From contig JALOON010000049.1 of NCBI GenBank assembly GCA_025454405.1, forward strand, positions 62,001 to 126,000: 64,000 nucleotides of DNA, given 5' to 3'. The position numbers were made by a program, and so were the translations under genes. Positions 1-8,589 of the stretch are shown one piece after another. The notes under the pieces are model-generated. The model was not told the DNA's origin, did no database searches, and saw only the letters and a list, made by a program, of their open reading frames with translations. Within the stretch, counting starts at the first letter, position 1, and each line of letters begins with the position of its first letter. The stretch comes from Oscillatoriaceae cyanobacterium Prado104 (GTDB lineage: Bacteria > Cyanobacteriota > Cyanobacteriia > Cyanobacteriales > Microcoleaceae).

Positions 1-573
1 AGTGATCGCAGCAGCGGGATTCGGATTGATGCCGATCGCCAGCAATCCCAAATATTTATCCTCGTGAATTAGAGGCACAAATACATCAGTAACTTCGCCA
101 TCCGGCGTCAAGTGCTGGCGCACCAAAGGCAAAGAATTTAAATTTTTCGATTCAATATCTGCCAAAAAATTATCCGGCAATTTAAGCTGGCGGCGCAGTG
201 TCAGGGAAGTTTGCACCTCGGATTCCGAGAAAGGAATCCCCAGGAAAATATCGCCTGCTTCGTCAGCGTACAGCATGTAGCGGACGCTAGAAGTGCTGTT
301 GTAAAATTGGCGGGAAAAGCGTGCCACTTCCGATCGGTCATTTTTCGCGATCGAAGGAGCAACATTTGCCGCTAACAGCAGTCCGAGGTCGCGGCCGTAG
401 CGAGTATCGTTGAGTCGGGCATCTTGCTGGATCGTATTGACAGCCCAGAAAGTAAGGCCGCTCATAATCAACGAAACTACGAGGGTAGTACCGGCCATCA
501 GGCGAGTCTGAAGGGTAAATTCCGACCACCAGCGGGCAATAATTTCTCCGATTTTGTTTAGTACGGCCAGCAT
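1..573 (-). CDS. nblS: NblS/Hik33-type sensor histidine kinase, N-terminal part only
   Basis: The first 191 codons of a gene that leaves the window at position 1. The protein begins MLAVLNKIGEIIARWW, then has a membrane helix at about residues 27-46 followed by the stretch DARLNDTRYGRDLGLLLAAN and a periplasmic/sensor region, which I recognise as the start of the cyanobacterial NblS (Hik33/DspA) kinase. This family controls responses to high light, nutrient stress and phycobilisome degradation, working with RpaB. The HAMP, PAS and kinase domains must lie outside. The start ATG at 571-573 follows an A/T-rich stretch directly next to a heptamer repeat array. purD lies upstream on the same strand with a 458-bp gap, which must hold the nblS promoter; I saw no clear RpaB (HLR1) site there. 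Confidence 0.88.
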   Translation of the reverse strand, partial: MLAVLNKIGEIIARWWSEFTLQTRLMAGTTLVVSLIMSGLTFWAVNTIQQDARLNDTRYGRDLGLLLAANVAPSIAKNDRSEVARFSRQFYNSTSSVRYMLYADEAGDIFLGIPFSESEVQTSLTLRRQLKLPDNFLADIESKNLNSLPLVRQHLTPDGEVTDVFVPLIHEDKYLGLLAIGINPNPAAAIT

Positions 574-579
574 TTTAAA

Positions 580-619
580 AAGAAGGAAGAAGGAAGAAGG
601 AAGAAGGAAGAAGGAAGAA
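580..619. repeat. Heptanucleotide array (GAAGGAA)n
   Basis: About five to six copies of a 7-bp unit, GAAGGAA on the plus strand, lie only a few bases upstream of the nblS start. The same unit recurs inside uvrC (21001-21053) and just before a glycosyltransferase start (55696-55757). This matches the short tandemly repeated repetitive (STRR) elements known in filamentous cyanobacteria. Confidence 0.9.
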
Positions 620-1031
620 TGCTAATCTAGGAAGGTTTTGGGTTATTCGGATCTTGCGTTTAATAAAGGGGACTTACTTATCATTTGAATTTTTAAAGCC
701 GAAGTAAATAAAGTAGCTGTCTTTATTTTGACATTTCTACATGAAAATTGCTTGAGAGTCGCAAGGCACGGCGATCGAGATTTGTCACCAGATTCGCACA
801 AAAGCAGCGCAAAATAAAGGGTAGCGATCGCCGTGGCAACCGCTGAAACAACACTATTTTGAGATTTGTGCCTCAGTTATAGCAGTCGCCAGAGCGATGA
901 AGACATTATCGAGCACTCAAACCTTGTTTTTCCTGCTTTTCCTTCCGGCCGGGGGAGTTCGGAGCTCTTGCTATATATGTGACATACTTTCACCCCGCAA
1001 CTCGAACAATCTTGGCTTGTACCAGAAGCAT

Positions 1032-2330
1032 TCACACTAGATTTTTGTCTGCCTTGCTTGCCAGTGCTCGTCGGCCGATATCGCGCCGGCAGTAAGCGCC
1101 CTCAAATTCGATGCAATCGACTGCTGCATAAACTTTGGAGATAGCTTGTTCTAAAGTATCTCCGGTAGCCGTGACACCCAAAACGCGCCCGCCGTCGGTA
1201 ACTAACTGCTGGTTCTTTAACTGAGTGCCGGCGTGAAAAACTTGGGCTCCTTTAGCTTCAGCTTCTTCAATACCTGAAATAACCTTGCCTTTTTGGTAAC
1301 TTCCCGGATAGCCGCCCGAGGCCAAAACCACGCATACAGCAGAGCCTGGATACCAGCGAATGTGCGAGAATTCTCCGAGGCGCTGCTTGCAGCAAGCTTC
1401 GATCAACTCTTCGAGAGGGGTTTCCAGCAGGGACAAAACCGCTTGAGTCTCGGGATCTCCGAAGCGACAGTTAAATTCCAAGACTTTCGGTTCTCCTTCC
1501 GGGGTAATCATCAAACCCGCGTACAGTACACCCCGATAATCGATGTTACGTTTTTTGAGTGCTGCGAGGGTGCGATCGAGAATTTCTTCTTGAATCCTGT
1601 CCATCAATTCGGGAGTGACGATAGGTGCTGGGGCGTAGGCACCCATCCCGCCTGTATTGGCCCCCGTATCACCTTCGCCAACGGGTTTGTGGTCCTGGGC
1701 GGGTAGCAGGGGTTCGATGGTGATGCCGTCGGTAAGGGCGAGGATCGAGACTTCTTGGCCTGTTAAATATTCTTCGACGAGGACTCGGATGTTGTCGGTG
1801 CCGAATTCACCCCGGAAAATGGTATCTATGGCGCTGCGGGCCATTTTCAGGTTAGTGGCTACCGTGACTCCTTTACCAGATGCGAGTCCGTCTGCTTTGA
1901 TCACAATGGGGGTTCCCTGTTCGGCAACGTATGCTTTAGCTTTTTGGGCGTCGGTAAACAAAGCTGCTTTGGGTGTTGGGATGCCTGCTTCGAGCATCAA
2001 TTGTTTTGCCCAGGATTTGCTCGATTCGATTTGTGCGCCGACTTGGGTAGGGCCGAAAACCGTGAATCTCCGCTGTTGGAAGTAGTCAACGATGCCTAAG
2101 GCCAGGGGCAATTCGGGGCCGACGACGACTAAGGAAATGTTGTTGACTGTGGCAAAGCGTTCCATGCCTTGAAAGTCATCTATGTTAAGCGGCAAGTTTT
2201 GGCAGCCTTTCAGGGTAGCTGTACCGCCGTTGCCCGGAACGCAGAATACTCGATCGATCCGCGCTGATTCAAGAAGTTTTTTTGCGATCGCGTGTTCGCG
2301 ACCTCCGTTACCCACTACCAAAACTTTCAC
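1032..2330 (-). CDS. purD: Phosphoribosylamine-glycine ligase (GAR synthetase)
   Basis: 432 residues, full length for PurD. It joins phosphoribosylamine and glycine using ATP, an early step of purine synthesis in the cytoplasm. Visible features are the N-terminal signature KVLVVGNGGREHA, an ATP-grasp region from about residue 100 to 295 with IKADGLASGKGV and EEYLTGQEVS, the FNCRFGDPETQ motif of the active site, and the C-terminal GARS domain. It is transcribed towards nblS. purK lies divergently beyond a 493-bp gap, so two purine genes flank one intergenic region, but I see no recognisable PurR-type operator or purine riboswitch there. Confidence 0.97.
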   Translation of the reverse strand: MKVLVVGNGGREHAIAKKLLESARIDRVFCVPGNGGTATLKGCQNLPLNIDDFQGMERFATVNNISLVVVGPELPLALGIVDYFQQRRFTVFGPTQVGAQIESSKSWAKQLMLEAGIPTPKAALFTDAQKAKAYVAEQGTPIVIKADGLASGKGVTVATNLKMARSAIDTIFRGEFGTDNIRVLVEEYLTGQEVSILALTDGITIEPLLPAQDHKPVGEGDTGANTGGMGAYAPAPIVTPELMDRIQEEILDRTLAALKKRNIDYRGVLYAGLMITPEGEPKVLEFNCRFGDPETQAVLSLLETPLEELIEACCKQRLGEFSHIRWYPGSAVCVVLASGGYPGSYQKGKVISGIEEAEAKGAQVFHAGTQLKNQQLVTDGGRVLGVTATGDTLEQAISKVYAAVDCIEFEGAYCRRDIGRRALASKADKNLV

Positions 2331-2515
2331 AGTATCCTCACTTATAAATTTTATCCCTGAATGGCCGATCTTCAGTGTTTGTACTTATGTATCTGGTTTT
2401 TGCAGCGTTGTCAATTATGCCATGCCGATCGCTGGCAATTTGCTAGATGCAACACTTTTTTCGATCGCCTGGGGCTTCTGATATCGCGTCCGGTCGATCG
2501 ATCGAGATTTGGATA

Positions 2516-2577
2516 GTTCGCAGTCAGGACGGAAGTCAGAGAAGAGCGGACTTCCGCCCTGACTGCGAACCTTTTTT
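2516..2577 (+). repeat. Long hairpin, 22-bp arms, T-tail on plus strand
   Basis: An inverted repeat with arms at 2516-2537 and 2549-2570 (one mismatch) and an 11-nt loop, followed by CTTTTTT. It has the form of an intrinsic terminator for plus-strand transcripts, but no plus-strand gene precedes it, so it is more likely one of the dispersed palindromic repeats of this genome. The rest of the 2331-2823 gap has only the promoter candidate below. Confidence 0.6.
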
Positions 2578-2764
2578 ATTACTGGTAATCGACCGGGCTT
2601 GATATGATACAACAACTCGGACTCGAACTCAGATGCGGGAACAAAAATCAGCAGAGTTCGGCAAGCAAAAAACCTGATTTACGGCAGTTTCTCGACCCCC
2701 AGCAAGTGCTGTTAAGCGCAAATTCTTCCCGAGATCGCTCAGAATTATGGCGCTGCTAAATTTA

Positions 2765-2793
2765 ATTCATCAGCATACAAATTACTGTAAAAT
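2765..2793 (+). promoter_or_regulatory. Possible purK promoter (-10 TAAAAT)
   Basis: TAAAAT at 2788-2793 lies 30 bp before the purK start codon and is a good sigma-70 -10 match; the -35 region about 17 bp upstream is poor. Weak evidence. Confidence 0.35.
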
Positions 2794-2823
2794 AGATGGG
2801 TTAAAAACCTGAAATTAACTCAG

Positions 2824-4005
2824 ATGAAATCAAGTCAAACTACAGACCATTTACCCGGAAAAATTCAGCGAGTAGGTGCGATCGGAGGCGGTCAGCTAGC
2901 GCTGATGATGGGAGATTCTGCTCGGAATCTGGGCATTGAATTGATAGTGCAAACACCCAGTGCTGCTGACCCGGCAGTTGCCGTTGCTGCGGGTAATGTC
3001 TTGGCAGCAATTGATGATGTTGGGGCGACTGCTAAATTAGCAGAACTCTGCGATGTTATTACTTTTGAAAATGAGTTTGTCAATCTCGAAGGTTTGGCAA
3101 AGTTAGCAGAAAAAGGCGTGTTATTTCGGCCGAGTTTGGCAGCTTTGACTCCACTGTTAGATAAGTACGTCCAGCGCTGTTATTTGCAAGATTTGGGTTT
3201 GCCAACTCCGAAGTTTTGGGCTTGGGAGGCGAGCGCTCCTTTACCTGAAGGAGCAATGAATTTTCCGTTGGTTATCAAGACTCGCCGCCACGGTTATGAC
3301 GGTCAAGGTACTTTTATTGTTAAAGATGCAGCGAGTTTTGAGTCAATTCGTGCTAAGTTAAAAGGGCAGCCTTTGCTGTTGGAAGAATTCGTACCCTTCG
3401 ATCGCGAGTTAGCTGCAATTGCCGCTCGATCGAACGCTGGCGAAATCGCAATTTATCCGATCGTGGAAACCCAGCAGGAAGATCGAGTTTGCCGCTTGGT
3501 AATTGCGCCTGCCGATATTAGTTTAGATGTTAAAGCGCAAGCAGAGTCGATCGCCCGCAAACTTCTCGACAGTTTGAAAGTTGTCGGCATTTTCGGCATT
3601 GAATTATTTTTAACCGCCGACGGCGAAGTGCTAGTAAATGAAATCGCACCCCGCACGCACAACTCGGGACATTTCTCGATCGATGCTTGCAAAACTTCAC
3701 AATTTGAACAGCATTTGCGTGCGGTTTGTCAACTGCCTTTAGGCAATTGCGACCTCAATTGTCAGGGTGCTGTAATGGTAAATTTACTCGGCTACGAATC
3801 TGCAGAGTCTGATTATTTAATGCAGCGTCAAAAACTGGCACAGCTCGAAGGTGCTTTCGTACATTGGTATGGTAAGAAAGAATCACGTCCGGGTCGCAAA
3901 CTAGGTCACGTTACAGTTGTGTTAGGCGACAAATCGGGAACAAACAGGCGGGCGCAGGCAGAGTCGATCTCCCGAAACATAGACGCCATCTGGAAAGCAA
4001 ATTAA
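2824..4005 (+). CDS. purK: 5-(carboxyamino)imidazole ribonucleotide synthase
   Basis: 393 residues, normal for PurK. It uses ATP and bicarbonate to convert AIR to N5-CAIR in purine synthesis. The N-terminal domain has GAIGGGQLALMMGDSARNLG; the ATP-grasp region includes TRRHGYDGQG and LLLEEFVPFDREL; the family motif EIAPRTHNSGHFSIDAC is intact near residue 280. No Shine-Dalgarno is visible before the ATG. The 6S RNA gene begins 59 bp downstream, an arrangement known from other cyanobacteria. Confidence 0.96.
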   Translation: MKSSQTTDHLPGKIQRVGAIGGGQLALMMGDSARNLGIELIVQTPSAADPAVAVAAGNVLAAIDDVGATAKLAELCDVITFENEFVNLEGLAKLAEKGVLFRPSLAALTPLLDKYVQRCYLQDLGLPTPKFWAWEASAPLPEGAMNFPLVIKTRRHGYDGQGTFIVKDAASFESIRAKLKGQPLLLEEFVPFDRELAAIAARSNAGEIAIYPIVETQQEDRVCRLVIAPADISLDVKAQAESIARKLLDSLKVVGIFGIELFLTADGEVLVNEIAPRTHNSGHFSIDACKTSQFEQHLRAVCQLPLGNCDLNCQGAVMVNLLGYESAESDYLMQRQKLAQLEGAFVHWYGKKESRPGRKLGHVTVVLGDKSGTNRRAQAESISRNIDAIWKAN

Positions 4006-4064
4006 ATCGATCGAGACTTGCCTTCTTACTTGCCAAAATCGAAAGAGTCGGTATATATTAAATA

Positions 4065-4256
4065 AAGGTTCTACTGCCGCGTTGGTGACTGCCAATAATG
4101 TTTTTTTGATCTATAACTCTTAACTCTAGGGAATCAAGATGTTTGGGCAGCAGTAAACTGGGCTTGTACCCAGAAACTTTAAGTCCGGGCCACGATACCC
4201 ACCTGGTGTCAAACCAGGTCAAAAGCTGAGGTAAGACGGCGTAGCGGGGAGCCTTA
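4065..4256 (+). ncRNA. ssaA: 6S RNA (ssaA/ssrS)
   Basis: A roughly 190-nt RNA directly downstream of purK, the known site of cyanobacterial 6S RNA. The ends form a closing stem: AAGGTTCT at 4065-4072 pairs with GGAGCCTT at 4248-4255 using G-U pairs. Inside are hairpins such as ACCTGGTGTCAAACCAGGT. A -10 box TATATT at 4054-4059 sits just before the predicted 5' end, which suggests the RNA has its own promoter as well as possible read-through from purK. 6S RNA binds RNA polymerase by mimicking an open promoter. Exact ends are inferred from the stem. Confidence 0.85.
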
Positions 4257-4269
4257 CTATAATACTGAG

Positions 4270-4305
4270 ATAGGCGCTGTGAAATACGGGTAGCCTATTT
4301 TTTTT
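4270..4305 (+). terminator. Intrinsic terminator of 6S RNA
   Basis: ATAGGC (4270-4275) pairs with GCCTAT (4293-4298) and a run of eight Ts follows. It lies 14 nt past the predicted 6S closing stem. Confidence 0.75.
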
Positions 4306-4379
4306 ATCTTTTTTTGCTATTTTTTATCAGACAGAACTTGCGCGCGGGTGCCATTATCGCTCGATCGACTATCAATTGA

Positions 4380-4456
4380 GCGACTATCAATTATCGACGA
4401 TCGCGAGCGAGGACGAGCCCACTACAACTATCAATTATCAACTGTCAACTGTTAGT
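4380..4456. repeat. Heptamer-type array (CAACTGT family) with GATCGCGAGCG unit
   Basis: Repeated CTATCAATT and TCAACTG units with an inserted CGATCGCGAGCGAGGACGAG segment. That segment recurs twice as a longer unit upstream of mutS (about 47633-47706). It fills most of the gap between the 6S terminator and the GST gene. Confidence 0.7.
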
Positions 4457-4516
4457 GTATTTATAATATCCTATTAATAAAAGCAGCAACCTTCTTCGCA
4501 AACAATTAATTAGTTT

Positions 4517-5305
4517 ATGAATCACTCAAAAATTACCAAGACTGAAGTCCTCCGCCTCATTACTATTCCTATCAGCCACTACTGCGAAAAAGTTCGTTGG
4601 GCGCTTGAATTACTGCAAATTCAATACATTGAAGAAAAGCACGTACCAGCTTTTCACCGATCGGTCACTCACAAATACGGAGGTAGCAGCGTTCCTGTTT
4701 TAGTTACCAAATCTGGCAATTTTACCGATTCAACAGATATCTTGCATTACCTCGATACAATAAATTTATCAGGCGTTCGCTTGTATCCCGAAGCACTTGA
4801 ATTGCGTCGAGGAGTCGAAGAACTCGAAGAGTTATTTGATGCGAAATTGGGAGTTGATATTCGGAATTGGGGATATTATTACCGATCGGGCGATCGCCAA
4901 ACAATGCGCAAAGCTTGGTGCAAAGACACGCCTCTGTTGGAGCGAGTTGGATTTGAAATAGCTTTTCCCTTCATTAGCGCCAAAGTGCGAAAACTCTACA
5001 GCATTACAGCAGAGTCGGCAGCTCGATCGCTCGCAGGAATTCGAGATATTTTCGATCGGGTCGATCGCATATTAGCCGATGGGAAACCGTATTTAGCGGG
5101 CGATAAATTATCGGCAGCAGACTTGACTTTTGCTGCACTAGCTGCTCCGGTTTTGTTGCCTCTAGAACATCCTGTTTTAGTGTCTCAAATTGAAGAATTG
5201 CCGGTTGAAATGGCGTCAGTAATTAAAGAATTGCAAACGACAGCAGCCGGAAGCCACGCACTGGGATTGTACCGAGAACACCGCCACCTCAAAAGAGAGG
5301 ACTGA
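4517..5305 (+). CDS. Glutathione S-transferase family protein
   Basis: 262 residues. The N-terminal 80 residues form a thioredoxin-like GST domain, with the active-site region ITIPISHYCEKVRWALE and the glutathione-contact segment GSSVPVLV..FTDSTDIL. The C-terminal half carries the all-helical GST domain with DRILADGKPYLAGDKLSAAD (about residues 185-205). The substrate cannot be told; glutathione-dependent detoxification or a disulfide role is likely. The stop codon TGA at 5303-5305 lies inside a dispersed palindrome (GAGGACTGAAGTCCTT), so the last residues are encoded by repeat DNA. Confidence 0.85.
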   Translation: MNHSKITKTEVLRLITIPISHYCEKVRWALELLQIQYIEEKHVPAFHRSVTHKYGGSSVPVLVTKSGNFTDSTDILHYLDTINLSGVRLYPEALELRRGVEELEELFDAKLGVDIRNWGYYYRSGDRQTMRKAWCKDTPLLERVGFEIAFPFISAKVRKLYSITAESAARSLAGIRDIFDRVDRILADGKPYLAGDKLSAADLTFAALAAPVLLPLEHPVLVSQIEELPVEMASVIKELQTTAAGSHALGLYREHRHLKRED

Positions 5306-5330
5306 AGTCCTTACTACAAACCTCTGGCAA

Positions 5331-5363
5331 ACCCAGTCGCGAAGGCAGAAACTGGGCTTTTTT
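5331..5363 (+). terminator. Intrinsic terminator after GST gene
   Basis: CCCAGT (5332-5337) pairs with ACTGGG (5351-5356), followed by CTTTTTT. It separates the GST gene from rpmI. Confidence 0.7.
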
Positions 5364-5513
5364 GGGACAATATCGGATCTTTGCCTTGAATCTTGTTGAA
5401 AAACCCGGTTTCTTTGGTATTTATGCATAAGTCCTGGAATCTCTTGGATCGCCCTTGCAAAAAGTAGCAAAAACGTGATAAGTTTAAAGCTTGTGTCCAA
5501 ATAACACCAGTCC

Positions 5514-5711
5514 ATGCCAAAACTCAAAACTCGCAAAGCAGCCGCAAAGCGCTTTAGAGCTACCGGCAGCGGTAAAATTGTGCGCCGCAAAGCCTACAAA
5601 AGCCATTTGCTGCAGCACAAAAGTTCAGCCCGCAAGAGTCGCTTATCTAAATTGGTCGTCATCGACGAGACTAACGACGATAACGTGCGGCTCATGCTTC
5701 CCTACTTGTAA
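5514..5711 (+). CDS. rpmI: 50S ribosomal protein L35
   Basis: 65 residues, typical L35: [20 protein letters not shown] at the start and the basic [20 protein letters not shown] core. First gene of the rpmI-rplT pair, 19 bp before rplT. infC, its usual neighbour in many bacteria, is not upstream here. No strong Shine-Dalgarno. Confidence 0.97.
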   Translation: MPKLKTRKAAAKRFRATGSGKIVRRKAYKSHLLQHKSSARKSRLSKLVVIDETNDDNVRLMLPYL

Positions 5712-5730
5712 AGTTTAACGGAAATCAAAG

Positions 5731-6087
5731 ATGACACGGGTAAAACGCGGTAACGTCGCCCGATCGCGCCGCAAAAAAATTCTCAAACTAGCCAAGGGTT
5801 TCCGAGGCGCACAGTCCAAACAGTTTCGCACCGCCAACCAGCGGGTAATGCAGGCCCTGCGCAACAGCTATCGCGATCGTAAAAAACGCAAGCGCGATTT
5901 TCGCCGCCTGTGGATCGCTCGCATCAACGCAGCAGCCCGCCAGCACGGCACGAGTTACAGCCAGCTTATCGGCAACATGAAGAAAGCCAATATTGAAATC
6001 AATCGCAAAATGCTGGCACAATTGGCGATTCTCGATCCGGCAACTTTTGGTAAAGTCGTGGAAACTGCCAATAAAGCCAAATCGTAA
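5731..6087 (+). CDS. rplT: 50S ribosomal protein L20
   Basis: 118 residues, full length. Recognised by [20 protein letters not shown], the [15 protein letters not shown] segment and [14 protein letters not shown]20 binds 23S rRNA early in large-subunit assembly and in some bacteria represses its own operon; no leader structure of that kind was identified here. A perfect hairpin follows at 6117-6144 (TAGGAGCAAC/GTTGCTCCT) without a T run. Confidence 0.97.
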   Translation: MTRVKRGNVARSRRKKILKLAKGFRGAQSKQFRTANQRVMQALRNSYRDRKKRKRDFRRLWIARINAAARQHGTSYSQLIGNMKKANIEINRKMLAQLAILDPATFGKVVETANKAKS

Positions 6088-6339
6088 AAGTTTGAAGGAT
6101 GCTGGGAAGAAATTTGTAGGAGCAACTCGATAGCGGTTGCTCCTGCGGACGCATCAAATAAATCTCAGGAGTTGAAACTGCTGTTATTAAATAATAAGTT
6201 CGTCGGACATTTCCCTCCTTCCTTCTGCTTTCTCTTTTACTCCTTTCTTTCTGAATTTTGAGTCAACAAAAGCGAGCGACAACGCTCGCACCAATGAAAA
6301 ATAATAACAAATAACCAGACAACTGATAACTAACAACTG

Positions 6340-6434
6340 TCAACTCAAAACTCAAAACTCTCTCACTCCCTCTCAACTCAAAACTCAAAACTCAAAACTC
6401 AAAACTCTCTCACTCCCTCTCAACTCAAAACTCC
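6340..6434. repeat. Heptamer array (CAAAACT)n, duplicated block
   Basis: Runs of CAAAACT/CAACTCA separated twice by CTCTCTCACTCCCTCT. The whole motif is doubled and ends 24 bp before the ycf37 start. The remainder of the 6088-6458 gap holds a hairpin at 6117-6144 and one palindrome, GCGAGCGACAACGCTCGC (about 6272-6289). Confidence 0.85.
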
Positions 6435-6458
6435 CGAATTACCAAATTTTAAAAATCT

Positions 6459-6989
6459 ATGGATAGCAGTTTACCCGTTGTTTACCTGTCAGTGTTGCTA
6501 GCCATACTGGCGATCGCTGCGTGGTTTATTGTGCGTCAAATCTTCACAACTCGCAAGTTAGACAGTTCTTTATCGCGCTTGGAAAACAAGCTTACCAAAG
6601 AGAAAGGGACTGCGCAGGAATATTACGAATTGGGCAGTATTTATCTAGACAAAAAGCTGTACGGTCAAGCGATCGTACTTTTTCAAAAAGCTCTGAAAGC
6701 CTCTGATTTAGAAGGCTATGAAAATGTCGCGATAGTTTACAATGCCCTGGGTTATGCGCATTTCGGTCAAGAACAGTACGACATAGCAATCCGCCAGTAC
6801 AAAGAAGCTATCAAATTGCTGCCGCAGTACGTTACAGCTCTCAACAATCTGGCTCACTCTTACGAGCGCAAGAAACTAACAGCTCAAGCCTTAGAAACTT
6901 ACGAAGAAGCCCTTACCTACGAACCAGACAATACTACTGCCAAACGGCGAGTAGAATCCCTCCGCAAGCGGTTAGCGCTCTCTAATTAA
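6459..6989 (+). CDS. ycf37: Ycf37-like TPR membrane protein (photosystem I assembly)
   Basis: 176 residues. One N-terminal membrane helix (about 8-27, VYLSVLLAILAIAAWFIVRQ) is followed by KLDSSLSRLENKLTKEKGTA and three TPR units (about 52-165) such as YELGSIYLDKKLYGQAIVLF and ALNNLAHSYERKKLTAQALE. This length and layout match cyanobacterial Ycf37 and plant Pyg7, membrane-anchored factors that help assemble photosystem I. A generic TPR protein remains possible, but the helix plus the SRLENKLTKEKGTAQEYYE region is characteristic. Confidence 0.75.
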   Translation: MDSSLPVVYLSVLLAILAIAAWFIVRQIFTTRKLDSSLSRLENKLTKEKGTAQEYYELGSIYLDKKLYGQAIVLFQKALKASDLEGYENVAIVYNALGYAHFGQEQYDIAIRQYKEAIKLLPQYVTALNNLAHSYERKKLTAQALETYEEALTYEPDNTTAKRRVESLRKRLALSN

Positions 6990-7023
6990 ATGCAATCGAT
7001 CGCAGAAATACAAATTTTAGCAA

Positions 7024-7052
7024 CCTAGTTTCATCAAGAAACTGGGTTTTTT
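7024..7052 (+). terminator. Intrinsic terminator after ycf37
   Basis: CCTAGTTTC (7024-7032) pairs with GAAACTGGG (7038-7046, one G-T pair), then six Ts. Confidence 0.75.
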
Positions 7053-8211
7053 CTGCCAGCACTTAAAGATGCAGCAGGAATTAGCTCGCGTTCTATAGCT
7101 CTATTGAAAAATTATTCAAATAGCTTATAGATCGATCGCGTCAGTTCTGAAATACAAGCGATCGCTAGAATTCAATATTACAGCTTTTTTCAGGTATGTT
7201 CGGCACGCACCGCAGGTAGGGACAAGGCTGAGCCTCAATCCCTACAGGCTATTGAATGTACCTCAGAAATCTGCAATCTGCTGTAAATAACAAGTTAGAT
7301 ATTCTAATTGTTGGAAAAGCTAATTATTTTCCCGCTCGCGCTCGCATAGCAGTTTTCAAACCAGCGAGATCCGGGTCCATAGATAGCCAATTACCAATTA
7401 GCAGGTCTACCTAACTGAGAAAGGCTATCTCTATTCAGAAACTGCTAGAGATCGGTATTTGTGACAGGACTAATAAAATCTCTCCTTGTGACATTACCGA
7501 GATTGGCCAATAGATAAACTATACCAACCACCATCTGATAACATAAATACAGCACATTTGAAACGGTCGAGTCAAATGCAATTAGTCGAAAAAGACCCAA
7601 TACGGTTGCAGAAAAAAATTAAGTAGAATGAGATCGGAAGTGCATTTTAGTTCAAAAAAACTCCCCATATGACAGCCTCATAAAGTATCAAGAGGTTTCC
7701 TTGTTAACTCAAACGACCTTGTAAATGACCGACAAATAACAGGTTTGAAGCAACTCTTACTCCAACAACTTACACATAAAAAGCTATTGCATTCGAGGCT
7801 AAAACCATACTTGCGCAAGATATATGCGTACAATTAAGTGAGTGAAAAATACCTTTTTAAAGGCAAACATATCGCTCGCGATCTGTATAAAATAGGAGTG
7901 GGTAATAGCATAAATGTTAATAGCAAGGGCAGTAAGAACATCGCTAAAAAAGTAATCCCTGATATTTTTTAGGGGCAGGGGTGGGATTGCCACTTCCCAA
8001 TCGCCTGAGGAACTTGAACTGAGATTGCTAACGTAGCGCGAGAATATTGCCCGCTTTTGAGTAGGTTGGCCCGGAGTTCTAGGAGCGGTTAAGTTTTAAG
8101 AACAGCAATACTGCTGGGGCGCGATCGCTCGCAGCCATTTAAGCTGCTGTCAAAATCCGGCGAAGTTCCTGCAACGCCACCAAGTCCCAAAAATTAAAGG
8201 AGAAAAACATA
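7053..8211. other. Long gap without a convincing gene
   Basis: About 1.16 kb. I see a hairpin at about 7216-7245 (GTAGGGA...TCCCTAC enclosing GGCTGAGCC), scattered CGATCG-rich words, and no reading frame with protein-like composition. One minus-strand frame at 7799-7993 has no start signal or family resemblance. The downstream end should contain the promoter of the signalling operon. AT content rises between 7550 and 7950. Confidence 0.5.
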
Positions 8212-8589
8212 GTGACATCAATTCTCGTTGTCGAAGATTCGTGGTTGACTCGCAGGGTAATCTGCAAAATCTTGCGGGCAGAAGGATACGAGACTTGGGA
8301 AGCCTCTAGCGGGCCGGAAGCCCTGGAGATGATTCAGACTCAAACCCCAAGCTGCATGCTGTTGGACTTGCTGATGCCCGACATGGAAGGTCGAGAAGTC
8401 CTGCAAGCCATGCGCGACAGGGGGTTAAAAATACCGACGATCGTAATTACCGCAGACATCCAAGCCACCACCCGCGAGGAATGCATGGAACTCGGGGCCC
8501 TAGCCGTCATTCACAAAATGCCCAACTCAGAGGAACTGATCGGGTGGATCGAGAAAGCTCTGGGCGCCAGCGAGGAGGGCGCCCGATGA
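8212..8589 (+). CDS. Single-domain response regulator (CheY-like receiver)
   Basis: 125 residues, GTG start preceded by AAAGGAGAAAAACATA, a strong Shine-Dalgarno. A complete receiver domain with the acidic pair E8-D9, phospho-acceptor D52 (MLLDLLMPDMEG), T80 and K102 (VIHKMP). There is no output domain, so it should work by protein contact. Its last four bases overlap the start of the CheC-like phosphatase gene (ATGA), which argues that the phosphatase acts on this receiver. The cognate kinase is not adjacent. Confidence 0.93.
   Translation: MTSILVVEDSWLTRRVICKILRAEGYETWEASSGPEALEMIQTQTPSCMLLDLLMPDMEGREVLQAMRDRGLKIPTIVITADIQATTREECMELGALAVIHKMPNSEELIGWIEKALGASEEGAR

Noticed and set aside
338-529. 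63-codon minus-strand frame starting MVGIYPSDSPDG
   Set aside because: It is a different frame of the same strand as the nblS coding region (1-573), whose translation is clearly the real one.
1293-2085. Plus-strand frames of 137 and 142 codons opposite purD
   Set aside because: Antisense shadows of an intact, highly conserved gene; composition not protein-like.
2516-2577. Terminator of a hidden plus-strand gene between purD and purK
   Set aside because: No reading frame precedes it on that strand; more likely a dispersed repeat.
7799-7993. 64-codon minus-strand frame in the long gap
   Set aside because: No ribosome site, no recognisable domain, AT-driven composition; not enough to call a gene.
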